This document shows positions 1 through 12,229 of a DNA stretch of 64,000 bases, in pieces. The notes below the pieces were generated by a model, which had not been told where the DNA came from, made no database searches, and saw nothing but the letters and a program-made list of their open reading frames with translations. Made by a program: the position numbers and the translations under genes. The stretch is taken from contig OX578280.1 of NCBI GenBank assembly GCA_951217055.1, positions 17,523,394 through 17,587,393 on the forward strand. The letters run 5' to 3'. The stretch comes from Gerris lacustris. Lineage: Eukaryota; Arthropoda; Insecta; Hemiptera; Gerridae. Within the stretch, counting starts at the first letter, position 1. Every line of letters starts with the position of its first letter.

Positions 1-829
1 ATGTAATAATGTACCATAAACACAACTAAAAGTATAGTTATTTTATGTAGATGATTGAGACTAAAGATGGCTGGGACTAGAACTTATTTTTTGATGGATG
101 GTTAAATCTTGAAAGTAATGTACCATAGGTAAACACAACTAAAAGTAGTTATAGATGAAGGTGATCCCTTAAATTATTCTCTATTGTGGTGTTGTATGGG
201 TCCTTAGGGATAAAAAATTAAGCTCTTCTACGTCATATGATGGCTATATTTCGACTCGACCTTGAGTCATTTTCAAGCATCTAGAAAAATTAATTACAAC
301 AGATCAAAATCAAATTTTTTATCCCTAAGGACCCATACAATACCACAATAAAAGTAGTTATTTTATGTAGATGATTGAGACTAAAGATGGCTGGGACTAG
401 AACTCATTTTTTGTTATGTCGGATGGTCAAATGTTGAAAGTAATGTACTAAAGACAACTAAATGTAGTTATTTTACATAGATGAATGAGACTAAAGACAG
501 CTAGGACTAGAACTCATTTCTTGTTATGTCGGATGGTCAAATGTTGAAAGTAATGTACCATAAAGACAACTAAAGGTAGTTATTTTACATAGATGAATGA
601 GACTAAAGACAGCTAGGACTAGAACTCATTTTTTGATGTCGGATGGTAAAAAAGTAATGTACTATAAACAGAACTACCTAATCAAATAACACAAAAATAC
701 TTCCTCGCCGGCCGATGAAAATAACTCTAAGTGGAATGGTCAAATGTTGAATGAAATGTGCCATAAACAGAACTAAAGTTAATTATTCTATATAGATGAA
801 TCAATAGCCAAAGAATAGTCAAAACAATA
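1..829. repeat. Tandem repeat of about 111 bp, about six degenerate copies
   Basis: The phrase GACTAAAGATGGCTGGGACT (or close variants) recurs at 59, 379, 489 and 601, giving a unit of about 111 bp. Each unit also contains a GTACCATAAACACAACTAAA-like segment and a GTCGGATGGTCAAATGTTGA segment. Copies decay toward 830, and the first is separated from the rest by a MITE at 182-350. The array starts at or before the window edge. No coding potential is seen. Confidence 0.85.
182..350. mobile_element. Short MITE with 38-bp terminal inverted repeats
   Basis: The left end reads TATTGTGGTGTTGTATGGGT and continues through CCTTAGGGATAAAAAATT. The right end is its reverse complement with one mismatch (GTATTG for GTGTTG). 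The element is 169 bp, with a non-coding centre. The 111-bp repeat resumes right after it (AAAGTAGTTAT appears on both sides), so it inserted into the array. The superfamily cannot be named from this alone. Confidence 0.8.
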
Positions 830-3050
830 AAAGTAGATCAATCAATTTAATCATTAACTGATTTAGTATGCACACTCAATAACTAATAGTTATTTGCCAC
901 CACCCAGATGTTGTTTTAACATTAGAGAATGAAATAAAAATGTTGTTGTCAAACCAATATTTTTTTAATAAACCTTATTTTTTGAACTAAGCAGGTTCTA
1001 AAAACGTGTATAGATCTAAAATTAAAAATCTAATTTTTGAGCCATCGCAATTATTTTTCTCAATGTGTAGATATATATCTATATATAACGCTGCGTCGAT
1101 TATGAGAAGTAGAAACAAATGTAACAGAAAATAAGTAATATTATCTATTTAAATAATTTAATACATAAATAGATTTTGTAAGGTATGTAAGAAGTTGGAT
1201 TGTTACAATAAATATTGTTTTTAAACGCGATAGATAAAGGCAAAGTATGGGAAATAATCGAAATATGAAAATGGAAATATTGGAAAAGAGATCAGATGAC
1301 AAATAACTTAGAAGATAAACAAAGCCAAAATTGATCAGTTTGTCTGTTTAAGAATATTTTCATAGAAAAAGAGAGAAAAAATAAAAAAAATGCAAGACGA
1401 AAGGAAATAAGATGTAGGCGGATTTTAGGTCACAGAAAAATCTTTACATCACGACATGAATAAATAAAAAATAAGCATTAAAGAAAGGTCAAAAACTCTA
1501 AAAAAAAATATTCTCAGAAAGAGGAAAAAAGCAATTTATGGAAAAAAGTATTAAAAAAAAGGCGAGCAACCGAAAGAAAAAAAAAAAAAAAAAACCAAGA
1601 AGGAAATAAGTTCGGACGAAGATAAAAGATAATAATTGTGTCTAGGGTGGATTGAGGAGATTTCATTGCAAAAGAGATACAACTCTGAAAAACAAAATAT
1701 ACTTTAAAGAGGCAACGAAACTCTCAAATAAATTTGACATAAAAATGTGAGTTTTCAAAATTAAAATATAGAAGAAAAAAAAAAAACCGCGACGAAAGAT
1801 TACGCTTATCTTGAAAAGGAAGAGAGAAGAATGCTAACGAGAAAATCCTGAAGTAGCAATTTTTAGTAAGTAAAAAGAAGTCTTGAGTTCTTTTATAACT
1901 TAAGTAGAATAAATGCACAGTTGGATTTAAAGGAAGATGTTCTTTAAATAACTCATGAATTGTTGGAAAGTAAAAAAAAAAATAAAAAATAAAAAATAAA
2001 AAAAAGAGACTCGTGTTTCTTAACTAGCTGCACGTTGAGCAGGAGATATGATCATTAAAAGTCACTGTTGGGGGTCCAACAAAATATAAACTCTGATTTA
2101 AAATGACCTCTGGCTTATGGCTTATTCATTTTATAAATAAGATTGATTTTTAAAGTAAAGAAAAAATTTTGTAAAAAGAAAATTCGGGAAATTTATCATC
2201 GTTATTTTTTTTTTTAGCTTCGGCTTCTAGAAATGCGGTTTAACGTTGGTTATGAAGACGGAACAAAGTCTGTTTTCAATAAGTTAAATTTGGAAAAAAA
2301 ATTTTTTTTGTAAAGTATGATTATTTGTTACTTGAGTTTCTAAGAAGTTGTTTTGGCTCAACATCAATAATATTTTCTAAGAAATGTGTTTATTTTAAAA
2401 AATTATTATTATTAAAACGCTTTATGTTTTTAATATCATTACTGCAATAAATGATATAAAAATCTCCTAAATGATAGGCCTAAAAATAATAGCCCATAGC
2501 TTTGGAGTTTGTTACCGAGATATACGAGATAAATTATAAGAACAAAAAAATGTATATTCTGAAAGAATTATTAAGGTCTGGTCTCAATCCAGGATATTGA
2601 AAGGTTTGTATGTGTTATACATATAATAAATTAAGTATCATGTAAATTTTTAATGAAAAAATTCTTCTGAAAAATCAGGTTTGAAATTTTGCGGAAAAAA
2701 AATTTGGAGAAAAAAAATAGTAGTTATTTAATAAGTTGACATTTGATTAATAATGGCTGAGAAATAGTAATGATTAAGTGATAAAAACCACTTTGAAATA
2801 CATATAATATGTAAGATATATTAAGGCCCGGTATATTAAATCGTGAAAGCTGAGAAATTTTGACTCAATACTAACTGATAAATTTGAGAAAGGTATAGAT
2901 TAAAGGCCAGCTTTAATGGTTTAAAAGTGTAACGTTTCTAGAAGTAGCCTATCAGGAACTTGATGCCCTTAAAGAAACTAAAAAATCTGACACCGCCCAA
3001 CAAAAAGAACACGAAAGAAAATGACGATTTAAGCTATTTAACTTTCTTTA
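830..3050. other. AT-rich stretch, no gene seen; purine-rich 1240-2000
   Basis: Unique-looking AT-rich DNA with many A-runs. Between about 1240 and 2000 the plus strand is strongly purine-rich (runs of A and GAAAG). The only open frame there, on the minus strand at 1724-1918, is a low-complexity Phe/Leu frame on the pyrimidine strand and is not credible. Nothing else is recognised. Confidence 0.6.
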
Positions 3051-3059
3051 CAAACGTGT

Positions 3060-4200
3060 ATTGAAAGAAAGGAAAGGAAGCAATTTGGAGATTTAAGACG
3101 GTGTTGGAGGGAGAGAGAAAATAATTGGAAGTTGTCTCGAATTAAGGATGATCTGGATCAGGAGTCGGCTGTGAAGGAAGGGCCGTTAAAGAAAGTGGAG
3201 GAACCGAGTCGAAGCAATTTAAGAGTTAAGGTTAGGTCAGGAGAGATAGAGAAAACAAGGGAAAGTCCCTTTATAAGGATCGGACGGGAAGAGCAAGATG
3301 GGGAAACAGAAGATGGGTTTAGCGTTGCCAAGGAAACTTTCATTGCTATCTGTTTGACTCTGTCTCCTGGATGAAGGGTCCAGGAGGGCGTAGGGTCCGG
3401 TGAACTAAAGCCTTTAGAAGGGGGAAAGCCCTTCCTAACGCGATAAGGGACTCCAGAGGCTCGGACCCCTTTCGGACCGAGGGAGAAATCGATCAAACTA
3501 ATGCCCCTTTAAATCGGCACCGGCCGGAGAAACTCGAATAAGGGTCTGGGAAAGGGGAGATCATTCGAGAAGACCTTCCTCCCTTTTCTGGCTCCGTGTT
3601 GAGAAAACACGTTGGGACGCCCTCGGTCCGAAAGGATGCGAACCTCAAGCTCTTACACCGGTATATATATATCCAAGGGCTTCTAGTGTTGCACACTCCA
3701 ACACACCATGGAACTTCTAAACCCTTATCTCTGTAACTCTAGGGCCAGTTCTCCTTTAACAACACTCCCTTCCACGGCTCCTTACGACCATTAAACCACC
3801 TCATACTCAACTACAACCACTTCTTTTTTACAGAACTAGGTCTAGACCTATACACGCACATCCGAACACTCACAATCACAATTCTTTATCTTTGACGCAG
3901 CATTTAGTCGCTGCCAGTCTAAGTCTTGCTTCACCCTTCCAAACAATCAAAGCCCTTCACACGAGTCCTTCCCCTTCACAGGCAGGAGGGAGCCTTTCAC
4001 AGAGAACTAATTACTTCTTCACGACCCCATCCAGCTCAACCTCAAACTCATGCTCTTCTCTTTGTAACTTCAGTCCCCTTAAATCTCTACCCACCTTAAC
4101 TGAATCTGACACCTTGCACTTTCACCACACATTCAAAACTTTATATAATACACGCTTCGTCTTCAATCACTCTAGTACATATTATCTTCCTCCACTCCGT
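3060..4200. other. GC-richer, low-repeat block without a recognisable gene
   Basis: The base composition changes sharply: the plus strand is purine-rich at 3060-3360 and C/T-rich at 3690-4200, with near-balanced GC in the middle. Open frames of 80-112 codons exist on both strands (3132-3374 plus, 3158-3496 minus, 3892-4203 plus). None resembles a known family, several begin at non-ATG codons, and opposite-strand frames overlap. The block could be an old exon/promoter region, a regulatory block or a decayed element. I cannot decide between these. Confidence 0.35.
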
Positions 4201-4442
4201 TAATTAATTCATATCAAAATACTACATTCTTGTCGGTATAAATTATAAATGGACAGTAAAACATTATTGCAGATACGTAATAATAATAATTAACTTGTTC
4301 ATTTATTAGTAAAAAATAAGGAGGAATAATCATTGAAGGTAATAAACTAATTAAATGATTCTATCATGAAAAAGTGTAACATTTTGAAGATAGCATAATT
4401 CTCAACGGTGGGAGAAATGTTTAGTGGTTCTAAAAATTAGGA

Positions 4443-4918
4443 GGTTGAACTAGCCTATACGGGGCATCATGCATAGAAATTTAAAAAAAATGGCACATAT
4501 AATTAAAGTCTTTTCTATATATTAATAAAAAAAAATGCGCCAATTATGGATTCTTCTTCATTTCATAAGTTTTCTCTTAATACAATTTTTATTAATATTT
4601 TTTATTAATACAATTTCAATCTTCAGTCCTCTATTTTTAGACACAGCTGTATACAGGTCGATTTTGGGAATCTTGGGCGTATGTATCTGTTGTAGATTAC
4701 CTGGGCTTCGATGTAGCGTATCTGGTTTTTTAAGAGAGTATGAAATGAAAAAGAATACATAAATAATGCAATTTATATCAATATACAAGAAACACTTTAA
4801 TTATGTATGCATTATATTTGTTAGTTTTTGCATTTCTATACATGATGTATAGAACTTCTATACATGATGTATAGAACTTCTATACATGATGTATAGCCCC
4901 ATATAGGCTAGTCCAACC
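4443..4918. mobile_element. Non-autonomous TIR element containing a short palindromic repeat
   Basis: The left end GGTTGAACTAGCCTATACGG matches the reverse complement of the right end (GGTTGGACTAGCCTATATGG), and the similarity runs on into a GGGGC...CAT(G)CATAG segment. The right arm contains three tandem 22-bp units centred on the palindrome CTATACATGATGTATAG (4834-4898). The 75-codon hydrophobic frame inside (4535-4762) looks like chance. The flanks show no clear target duplication. Confidence 0.65.
4834..4898. repeat. Three tandem copies of a 22-bp palindromic unit
   Basis: The unit TTCTATACATGATGTATAGA plus AC is repeated three times with no mismatch in the core CTATACATGATGTATAG, which is a perfect inverted repeat around the central base. 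It lies in the right arm of the 4443-4918 TIR element. Confidence 0.9.
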
Positions 4919-5815
4919 GTTTAGTAAAGTTAATAATGAAAATGATTATAAATTGAATATTGAAAGCCTACACTGTGGAATAACACTGAATATATGCTTC
5001 ACATTTTCATCTACTTGTAAAATATAATATTAACATTAATTTACAAATAGACCAAGCATAAATGCGATTTAGAGATCATTAGAAGCAATTTAAATGCGTT
5101 TTAACAGGCCTTCTACATATTGAATTAGCAATTGTGAAACCCCTAATAACATTTAATGTAAGGTATATACATAGAAATCTGCAAACATAGATGTTAAATA
5201 TATATTTGAAATTACATATTATGTAATAAACATACTAACTGCCAAAATATTCAGGTATTCTACACTTGGAACTAATTTATTGAATTTTGTGTATGATCTT
5301 CGCTCTTGTGCTTAGTTAATACTAACTTAATATTTTAAACATAATTACGTTTGATGTTGTAACCTTAGAGCTTATACATATGTATACAAAGTATTACTAC
5401 TATCTAATTTAGTATATGTATAAAATTCAATCCATATATGAATGTCTGAAATTGATTAGGCATTTCCAGGAACATTTCAACGTGACGGTGATATAAAGCT
5501 TTTATTATTATGTATATAGAAAAATATAATATAAACTAGAATCGATATTAACTTGAAAATTGACAGTAATATAAAAATTCCATTAATAATTTGTAAGTTT
5601 GACCCTCTTATTATAATATATCTTAATTTTTTGTGGGTCTTAAAGAGATAATTTAATGTATTTACGAAAACTAGAAAACTAATATGTAAAAGGAAAACAC
5701 TGGGCTAAGTTATTATGAACTCGTATAAATGAGAAAGCTTGTATAAGTTGTCTCGGACCGATTGTTTAATTTTATAATATTAAAGCTTTTTTAAAAAAAG
5801 TTTGACAACAACTAA
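4919..5815. other. AT-rich intergenic stretch, nothing recognised
   Basis: I see AT-rich filler with no repeat structure, tRNA-like box or plausible coding frame. Confidence 0.6.
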
Positions 5816-5817
5816 CA

Positions 5818-5996
5818 TTTTACGATTTTGGTAGTATTCATACTACGGAAAGATTAAATTTTAATTTATATCAAATTATAATTATTATTAACTACGGGAA
5901 ACAGAAAGAGAAAAATACACTCCATCGCCGGGATTTGAACTACGGGCCTCTATATTTCTAGTAAAGCTCTCTTACCAACTAAGCTACGCAGGAGAA
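5818..5996 (-). mobile_element. tRNA-derived SINE, near full-length copy
   Basis: Read on the minus strand, 5995-5920 resembles a tRNA: an A-box-like GTAGCTTAGTTGGTAAGAG, a seven-base anticodon-type loop CTAGAAA, and a B-box-like AGTTCAAATCCC before a mismatched acceptor strand. The T-stem is broken, so it is not a working tRNA. The unrelated tail (5818-5919) is shared with the copies at 6166-6366, which shows that head and tail move together as a SINE. Confidence 0.65.
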
Positions 5997-6165
5997 TGAT
6001 TTTCTCTGACGTTAATGATACCTTGTCCCGAATTTAAGCTTTCAATTTTCCACAAATCTGAGAAGTCAACATTAATGACATATAGAACTAGACCGAGAAA
6101 TAACGCTTATAATTATAAAGTACCCAATTAGTACCTGTACCTAGTACAATCAATTAGAAATTAAT

Positions 6166-6366
6166 ATTTTACGATTTTGGTATAATTACTTAGTATTCAT
6201 ACTACGGAAAGATTAAATTTTAATTTAAATCAAATTATAATTATTATTAACTATTGGATACAGGCAGAGAAAAAATATAGAGACCCGTGGTTTAAATCCC
6301 GGCGCTGGAGTGTATTTTTCTCTGTCTGTTTCCCGTAGTTAATAATAATTATAATTTGATTTAAAA
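6166..6366. mobile_element. Two partial SINE copies in head-to-head (foldback) arrangement
   Basis: The stretch 6166-6277 repeats the tail of the 5818-5996 SINE on the minus strand. The stretch 6283-6366 repeats the B-box (GGTTTAAATCCC) and tail on the plus strand. The two tails (about 6226-6277 and 6311-6366) can pair as a long imperfect hairpin. Either insertion of one copy into another or an inversion would explain it. Confidence 0.65.
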
Positions 6367-6369
6367 AAA

Positions 6370-8100
6370 CAACTAACATCTTTAAATAATTATTAATAGC
6401 AAATGGTTAACATTAAAGAAATTCCTTACAATAGCTTATTAATTACTTATGAAATATATAATTAACATATTATAATAATGTTGCAGTCTACATTCGACTT
6501 AAAAAAGTAAAATGATTGTAAATAATGTTACTGTCGTGTACTTTCGAAATTCCACTCAAATGATTAATTGCAAGCAGTTACAAAGATCTTATGTGACATT
6601 CTACAAGACAAGAGGAATATAAACTAATAAGTGTTAGGTAGGTGTTTATGTTTTCTCTGTTATATGTTAAGCAGAAAACTGTAGGCAACGAGTAGAATTG
6701 GATGTTTTTGATTGAGTGACAATAGTTTTAAAGTTAAGGTAGCGGCATATCACAAAAGGCAGCCATGTTTGAAGAGGATTGAATATAAATGATCGCTTAC
6801 TATTTAATAATACCTAATCATACAGGCAAGTGTATTGTTTTACCTACAGTACAGGTAGGAACGTTAAGGAATTCATCATTACCTAGTTCGACACGAGGAA
6901 ACCACATTTCATTGCGGTACTTTACACTGACAAACACTATGCACATCGTTGCACACTAAGTAGTCATTGTAACTGCATTATTATCATTTGAATATCTTTA
7001 TACTTTTTTTCCTTTTCGTGCATTAGCAACTTATTCTTTCTTTTAAGTTCCAATCCGCACTTCGCCATTATTAGAAATTAAATCAAAATAATTATCCCTT
7101 TGCTAATTGAATCATTGTGCCGCTAAAAGTCTAAAATCAATGCAGATACAAGTAAAACAGCGTTGCAAGTCTGATTTAAAAATAATCAGAGAATAGTGTT
7201 TTAAACAATGTAGGAGACTAAATCAAAAATTCGAAGCACATTTATGATAGCATAAAAAAAAAATATATATGTGTGAGACGCATTAGAAGTTAAACTTAAG
7301 TTCTAGAAACAGTTGATTTTATCCATTGCTTTCTTTGAATTTGTTGATAATTATTTTTATTAGCTTGCTTTCTTGTTTGTTTGTCCGGTACAAATCTGGC
7401 AATCGATTTCTAACTAACTTCCCGAATTGCTAGACATTTGAAACTTTTAGCATAGCTCAGAACACGCGGCAATGCATTATTTTAATACTTTTAGCCATTT
7501 TTCAGCAAATTTTGCTGTATGAAAAAATCCGCAAGTTATTTTATTTGTTTTGCCATGTCCCATATTTACAATCTTCATTTTGACGGGTTTCAAATTTGTG
7601 ATTTTTATAAATAAGAGATAAATATAGAGAGACAGCAAAACAGGAAAAATATTGATTATTTTATTTATCGATTTATATTATTTCAAATATATCGATTGCA
7701 CGGTTTAGATTTGGTGTTGGGGAGATCCGTTGTACAAAGATTTGTCCTTTTATAGGTTTAAGATCAGCTCTCTAGATGGTTGTTATTTATGTGAAGTAAA
7801 TAAATTTGGAACTATTTTTATTTTATTTTTTTTCACTAACATTATATATTATATAACAATATCAATTATATTATCAACATTACACACGATTCAATAGAAA
7901 ATTTAAAAACGTAGAATATAAAAAGTTCTTTTTATCTTGAAATTTTTATTATTTCAGAATTAAAAAATGGTTATGTGGAATTTAATTGAACATTTTAGCA
8001 AATAATGAAGAAAAAATATGAAAACAACATGCATTATATTGTAATATTATAATGTATATAATATTACACTTATATATACCAATTCTGTGTATTAAATAAA
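6370..8100. other. AT-rich intergenic stretch
   Basis: No gene seen. About 45 bp at 7263-7310 (GTGTGAGACGCATTAGAAGT...) reappears at 63953-64000, so this is a small dispersed repeat. Otherwise the stretch is unique-looking. Confidence 0.55.
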
Positions 8101-8109
8101 AAACCTCTA

Positions 8110-8250
8110 ATTCTGTGGTGCAATGGTTAGCAATATATGCCAGCTGATACAGAGGTCGGTGGATCGAGACTAATTCAAATAAAAGATTTTTTACAGGTAA
8201 ATCAACTACTGACTTAAGCCGGCAGTTCATTTACCTATAAAAAATCTTTC
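8110..8250 (+). mobile_element. tRNA-derived SINE head with a hairpin tail
   Basis: The plus strand has an A-box-like TGTGGTGCAATGGTTAGC (8114-8131) and a B-box-like GGTGGATCGAGACT (about 8158-8171), spaced as in a tRNA gene. The stems do not form a full cloverleaf. Just downstream, AAAGATTTTTTACAGGTAAAT and its near reverse complement (8229-8250) form an imperfect hairpin. Confidence 0.55.
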
Positions 8251-8912
8251 ACTTAGACAAGCCTCGAATCACAAACTTCGTTACATGCAATTTCGTTTCA
8301 TCCAAGCCAATTCACTCAAAAACTTTGAGTGAACTTACTCTCAATTAAAGTGCGCAAAATGTTTGCGCTCACCTCTGTAAAAAAATGAATCGATTTCATT
8401 AAGCCAGTTTTGCGACTCTAAGTCGGACTGGGGCATCCAAAAAAATTTCAATTCTGACCAATGTATGGACAAAACTTTAATTTTACATGCATAAATAAAT
8501 AACGTTTTTCCGTGGTAGGCTGTGAAATAGTAACTTTAGAGCCTAAAAGACATAGCTAAAATCCATTTTTTCATTACGTGGACTTAAGAAATCTTTTTAT
8601 TACTCCTAGCTGTAAAGAAAAAATCTTTTACGTCCTAGGAACTAAAAGATTTTTTATGTCCGGCGGGTAGTTGTCAAAACTTCCGATAGTACCGCTGCAG
8701 TCTTTGTAGAAATGCTTCTAGTACGATAAAAATCCGCTAGATGTCAATGCGTTTTATTTATCTTTTCTTATAGTGTAACCTCTTTTTAAGGTTTCTTTTT
8801 TTAAGTCTTAAGTATGAACTAATATTTGTTATTATTATATATTGATTAGTGATTAATATTTAATGTTTTTTCATTGTCTGCTACCTCGGAAAAAATAGCA
8901 TATGCTACTCGA

Positions 8913-9010
8913 CTGTGAAGTGTTTTTTCTTTACCTTGGCAATATTTACTGTCTCGCTTCGCTCGACAGTAAATGTAATTGCCGCGGTAAAGAAAAAACT
9001 CACTTCACAG
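8913..9010. repeat. Strong long hairpin / foldback
   Basis: CTGTGAAGTGTTTTTTCTTT at 8913 pairs with AAAGAAAAAACTCACTTCAC (8988-9007) with a small bulge. Inner arms TTTACTGTC.. / GACAGTAAAT continue the pairing toward a loop CTCGCTTCGCTCGA. The arms total more than 40 bp each. It is probably a small foldback MITE. It carries the motif GCGGTAAAG, which also occurs in the E modules and in the repeat at 58500-58915. Confidence 0.75.
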
Positions 9011-9399
9011 CCTAGTAACATAATATACTATTCAGGCAAGTCTATGCCTTGCGGAGAAAGGTGAAATATGGCCAGATCGCGTCTATGAAGTAAATGTTGT
9101 TCAAGATTATTACTATCCTTTAACGACCCCCACCAGAACATTTGTTGAAAATACTCCAAGTTAATCACATTACAGTTTTGTAAACAAGGAGATGTCAGTG
9201 TATGCAAGCTAATTTTACCCATGAATAGTAAGCTTTAAAACCATGTTATCTTTGTCTTTGTCTCTTGTCTTTGGTATTTTGGTAAGTTGTATGGTTAATT
9301 ATGGAAAGTATTAACAAATATACAGTGATAATGATACCCACCTATGAGATATTTATGGGTAAATATGAAATGTAAGTTTTGGGAAAACATGTACTAGTA

Positions 9400-10060
9400 A
9401 TTATTCGATTAGGCCACACACGGAGCAGCCTCGTTTGGGAGGGGTGTTGTAGGTGCAGCTATGCATAACAGCTTAAAATAGCTTAAATATCTGTTCAACT
9501 GTTGATGACGAACATGTTGATGAGCCTGCACATCATTAATGCAGACTGATTAATTAATCTAAACTCCATGTATAATTGATGAGGTTTTAGAGTAAATATT
9601 TAGTCTGGTGTTTAGTTTAGGGCATGCGTGGCTTCGGCTAGGCTAAACGCCTCCATGTACTCTCCCAGTATTAATATTAAATGAAATTAATAATTAATAA
9701 TGATAATCACCATAATATTAACCCTCACCCCTCCGGTTATATGTCGGAGCTTCGTATCGATTAGTTTAACAATGATTATAATCACTAATTATGTGGAAAC
9801 AATATCGGATTAGACGGGTCCGGCGTGTATGCATTGTTGATTGGAAGCTACGGGCTCCGCTATAGCCCCGTTTCTCCAAACTGGACAGGATTGACAATTA
9901 TTTGTGTAATTGGATGCAATTAGGATGGTAGGAGGGAGAAGGAGGGGTTGAATTTGATGCATCGATGCATTACAGCTGGCTGCATTTCGCTTAATTATAT
10001 AGAGTAAGATATTACCTTACCTGAGGGCTGACGCAGCGTCACCATACACAAACCCACTGG
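9400..10060. promoter_or_regulatory. Low-repeat block rich in TAAT cores; possible regulatory region
   Basis: This block lacks the homopolymers, SINEs and MITEs of its surroundings. It holds many homeodomain-type TAAT/ATTA cores (TGATTAATTAAT at 9548, the 9670-9720 cluster, 9760-9800), a POU-like ATGCATA, and the palindrome GATGCATCGATGCAT (9956-9970). No open frame of note is seen. A regulatory role is an inference from composition only. Confidence 0.25.
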
Positions 10061-10750
10061 TGCCAGAATCACAAAATCGACTTGTTGAGATTAGCATCGC
10101 TCTAATTCCAAAAGGCATATTGTGTTGGCTAAACTGTTTTACATCAGAGAGCTATAGCCTGATTTTAATTAAATATTAATTTCGCTCCGTTTCTTCCTTC
10201 TATCAATTATTCATTGTTCCAAAATAAATCCCCAGGCCAAAAGATTTAACTTAGCTTAAAATTTCCAATTCTAATCATTATTAAAACTATCATTCACATC
10301 AGTCAGCATAAATTATCAAGAGAGGTATTAAAGAGATAAAATTATATAAATTGTTATCAATAATCTATTATCATTTTGTATTTATTTTAAATTTGTTGCT
10401 CTTGTTTTTCTAATCTCCTTTTCTTAAGGGTATTTAAAGTCAATTAGTACATTCATTTTATTAACTATTATGTTTTAATTTTCAATATATATATAAATAG
10501 AAAATAAGAGGGAATTAAAGTTTTCAAAAAAGGCTTAAGGAAAGCTCTTTATGGAAGAAAGTTTAAATAAACCCTATCTACAATCTATAGGGATGATTCT
10601 AAGAAATGAAACCCACTCTATAGCCTCTAAAGATGTGTAAAAAGCAAAAATATATAAAAAAAATTATTACCTAACGGAATTTACTTCTATTTCATTCTTC
10701 ACTGGCTGTAACTCTACAACTGTATCTTTACTAAAATTCAATCACCTAGT
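10060..10750. other. AT-rich intergenic stretch
   Basis: I recognise nothing here. Confidence 0.55.
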
Positions 10751-10752
10751 TA

Positions 10753-11124
10753 TAGTCCAGGAGCTAGTGTGCAAAAAAGTGTCTGATTAACATTAAGCTA
10801 GAATATTGTGTATAATTTAATGTTTTAGTGCCTTTTAAGAATATGTGGTCGTCTGCGGGACATAGCTTGGCAATAATAGGTGTTTGAAAAAAAAAAAACC
10901 GGTGGAGAGCGGCCATGTCCCGCCAATCATGGTGGACAATGTGATTTTCATGATTGTCCATCGGTTTGTTTTTTTTAAATGCCTATAATGCCAAGTTATG
11001 TTTCGTTCGTTCTGACGAACTTAGCCGACCAAATATTCTTAAAAGGCACTAAAAGATTAACTTATACACAAAATTCTAGCTCGATGTTAGTCAGACACTT
11101 TTTTGTACTCTATCTCCTGGACTA
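10753..11124. mobile_element. Foldback MITE with arms of about 140 bp, TTA target duplication
   Basis: The ends read TAGTCCAGGAG...CTCCTGGACTA, flanked on both sides by TTA (10750-10752 and 11125-11127). The arms 10753-10895 and 10975-11124 are inverted copies sharing AATGCC.AAG.TATG, TAGCCGACCA.ATATTCTTA and GTGTATAA segments. A 3-bp TTA/TAA duplication is typical of PIF/Harbinger elements, but no transposase is present. The 65-codon minus frame inside is chance. Confidence 0.75.
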
Positions 11125-11127
11125 TTA

Positions 11128-12000
11128 GCTTGAAAACGACTCAAGCAAGTGTTTAATATTTCATAATGTAAATTTGTCCAACTTTAAGAAAATCCTCTGA
11201 AATTGTTGTAATAGCGTTCGAAAATCGTTTTTTCAGAACCCATTTGTTGAACTTAACCCAAAGTAAGACGCCGATTTCTTTTCTCCGTCGTTCACAATTT
11301 CGTGACCATCTTAAAAAGCGTACCCATCTCCTAACCATACATTCAACATTAAGCTTGCTCCTTAAACTTTACAAATATGTCGGATCTATTTCAGTTGGTA
11401 AAGTGTTCCAAGCATTCATTCAGCCATAAAACATGCCACCAATACAGCCTCTTAACTCATATGCGAGAGGATTTTAAATTTTGCTAAGCGTTATAAGTAT
11501 TCACCACGAAGTGCGAAGCACACACGACAATACTACCTTTACTAAAATTACGTCATCCCTTAACTTAAATCAGTGCTTTAACGTGCATGTGTACGTTATT
11601 GAGTAGGTGAGAGTAGGTGAGTATTGAGAGGTGAGAGGTTTCATTTGATAACTCACATATGCATGCATTAAAGTTATTAAAAAGCGTCCAGATTTCTTTT
11701 TTCCTAGTTTACTACCTATATGACATGAACATTAAGATGCCATTGAAGAGGGAAGATAATAATGGGATAATAATAATAATGATATAACCATTGAAAGCGG
11801 AACTTACTTTCTAGACGCACCTCAACCCTGATCAATTTTATTGGTCTTGTTTTCAGTGGACTTTCAAATAAAGAAATATTAAAACCATAAAGATTGTAGA
11901 ATTTATTGAGACCAATATATTTTTACTAACCCAGTTGTAAACTGTGTCAATTTTATAGCCTTTTAAAAAATTTCTATCTTTAAAGACCTCATTCTGACTC
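11128..12000. other. Intergenic; no gene supported
   Basis: Opposite-strand frames of 61 codons overlap at 11153-11429. Neither resembles a known protein. The remainder is AT-rich, with a GAGTAGGTGAGAGTAGGTGA short repeat near 11600. Confidence 0.45.
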
Positions 12001-12229
12001 GTTTTTAGGGTTTTGTAGATTCTTCTCAAAACCCTTATGCCGAGGGTGATGTGTCCGTCTGTCCGTCGCTCTTTGGTTCATAGGGCCCGAACCGTTTAAG
12101 CTATAGAGCTGAAATTTGAAATACTGGTGTAACTTTTTGACCCAACCACAGGAAAAATATACAAAAGTTCAAAATTAAATGTGCGCATGCGCAATTCGCA
12201 AAAATGTTGTAAACTCAAAAATTTATATT

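Noticed and set aside
3132..4203. A possible gene in the GC-richer block
   Set aside because: Overlapping frames on both strands, alternative start codons, no recognisable domain or convincing splice structure. Kept only as an unexplained block.
4535..4762. 75-codon hydrophobic, membrane-like frame
   Set aside because: It lies inside a TIR element in T-rich DNA. Hydrophobicity follows from base composition.
5920..5995. Functional tRNA gene (minus strand, AGA-type loop)
   Set aside because: The T-stem and two acceptor pairs do not form, and the tail is shared with other SINE copies. Called a SINE head.
11153..11429. Opposite-strand 61-codon frames with Arg/Lys-rich sequence
   Set aside because: Neither resembles a known domain, and they overlap each other in antisense.
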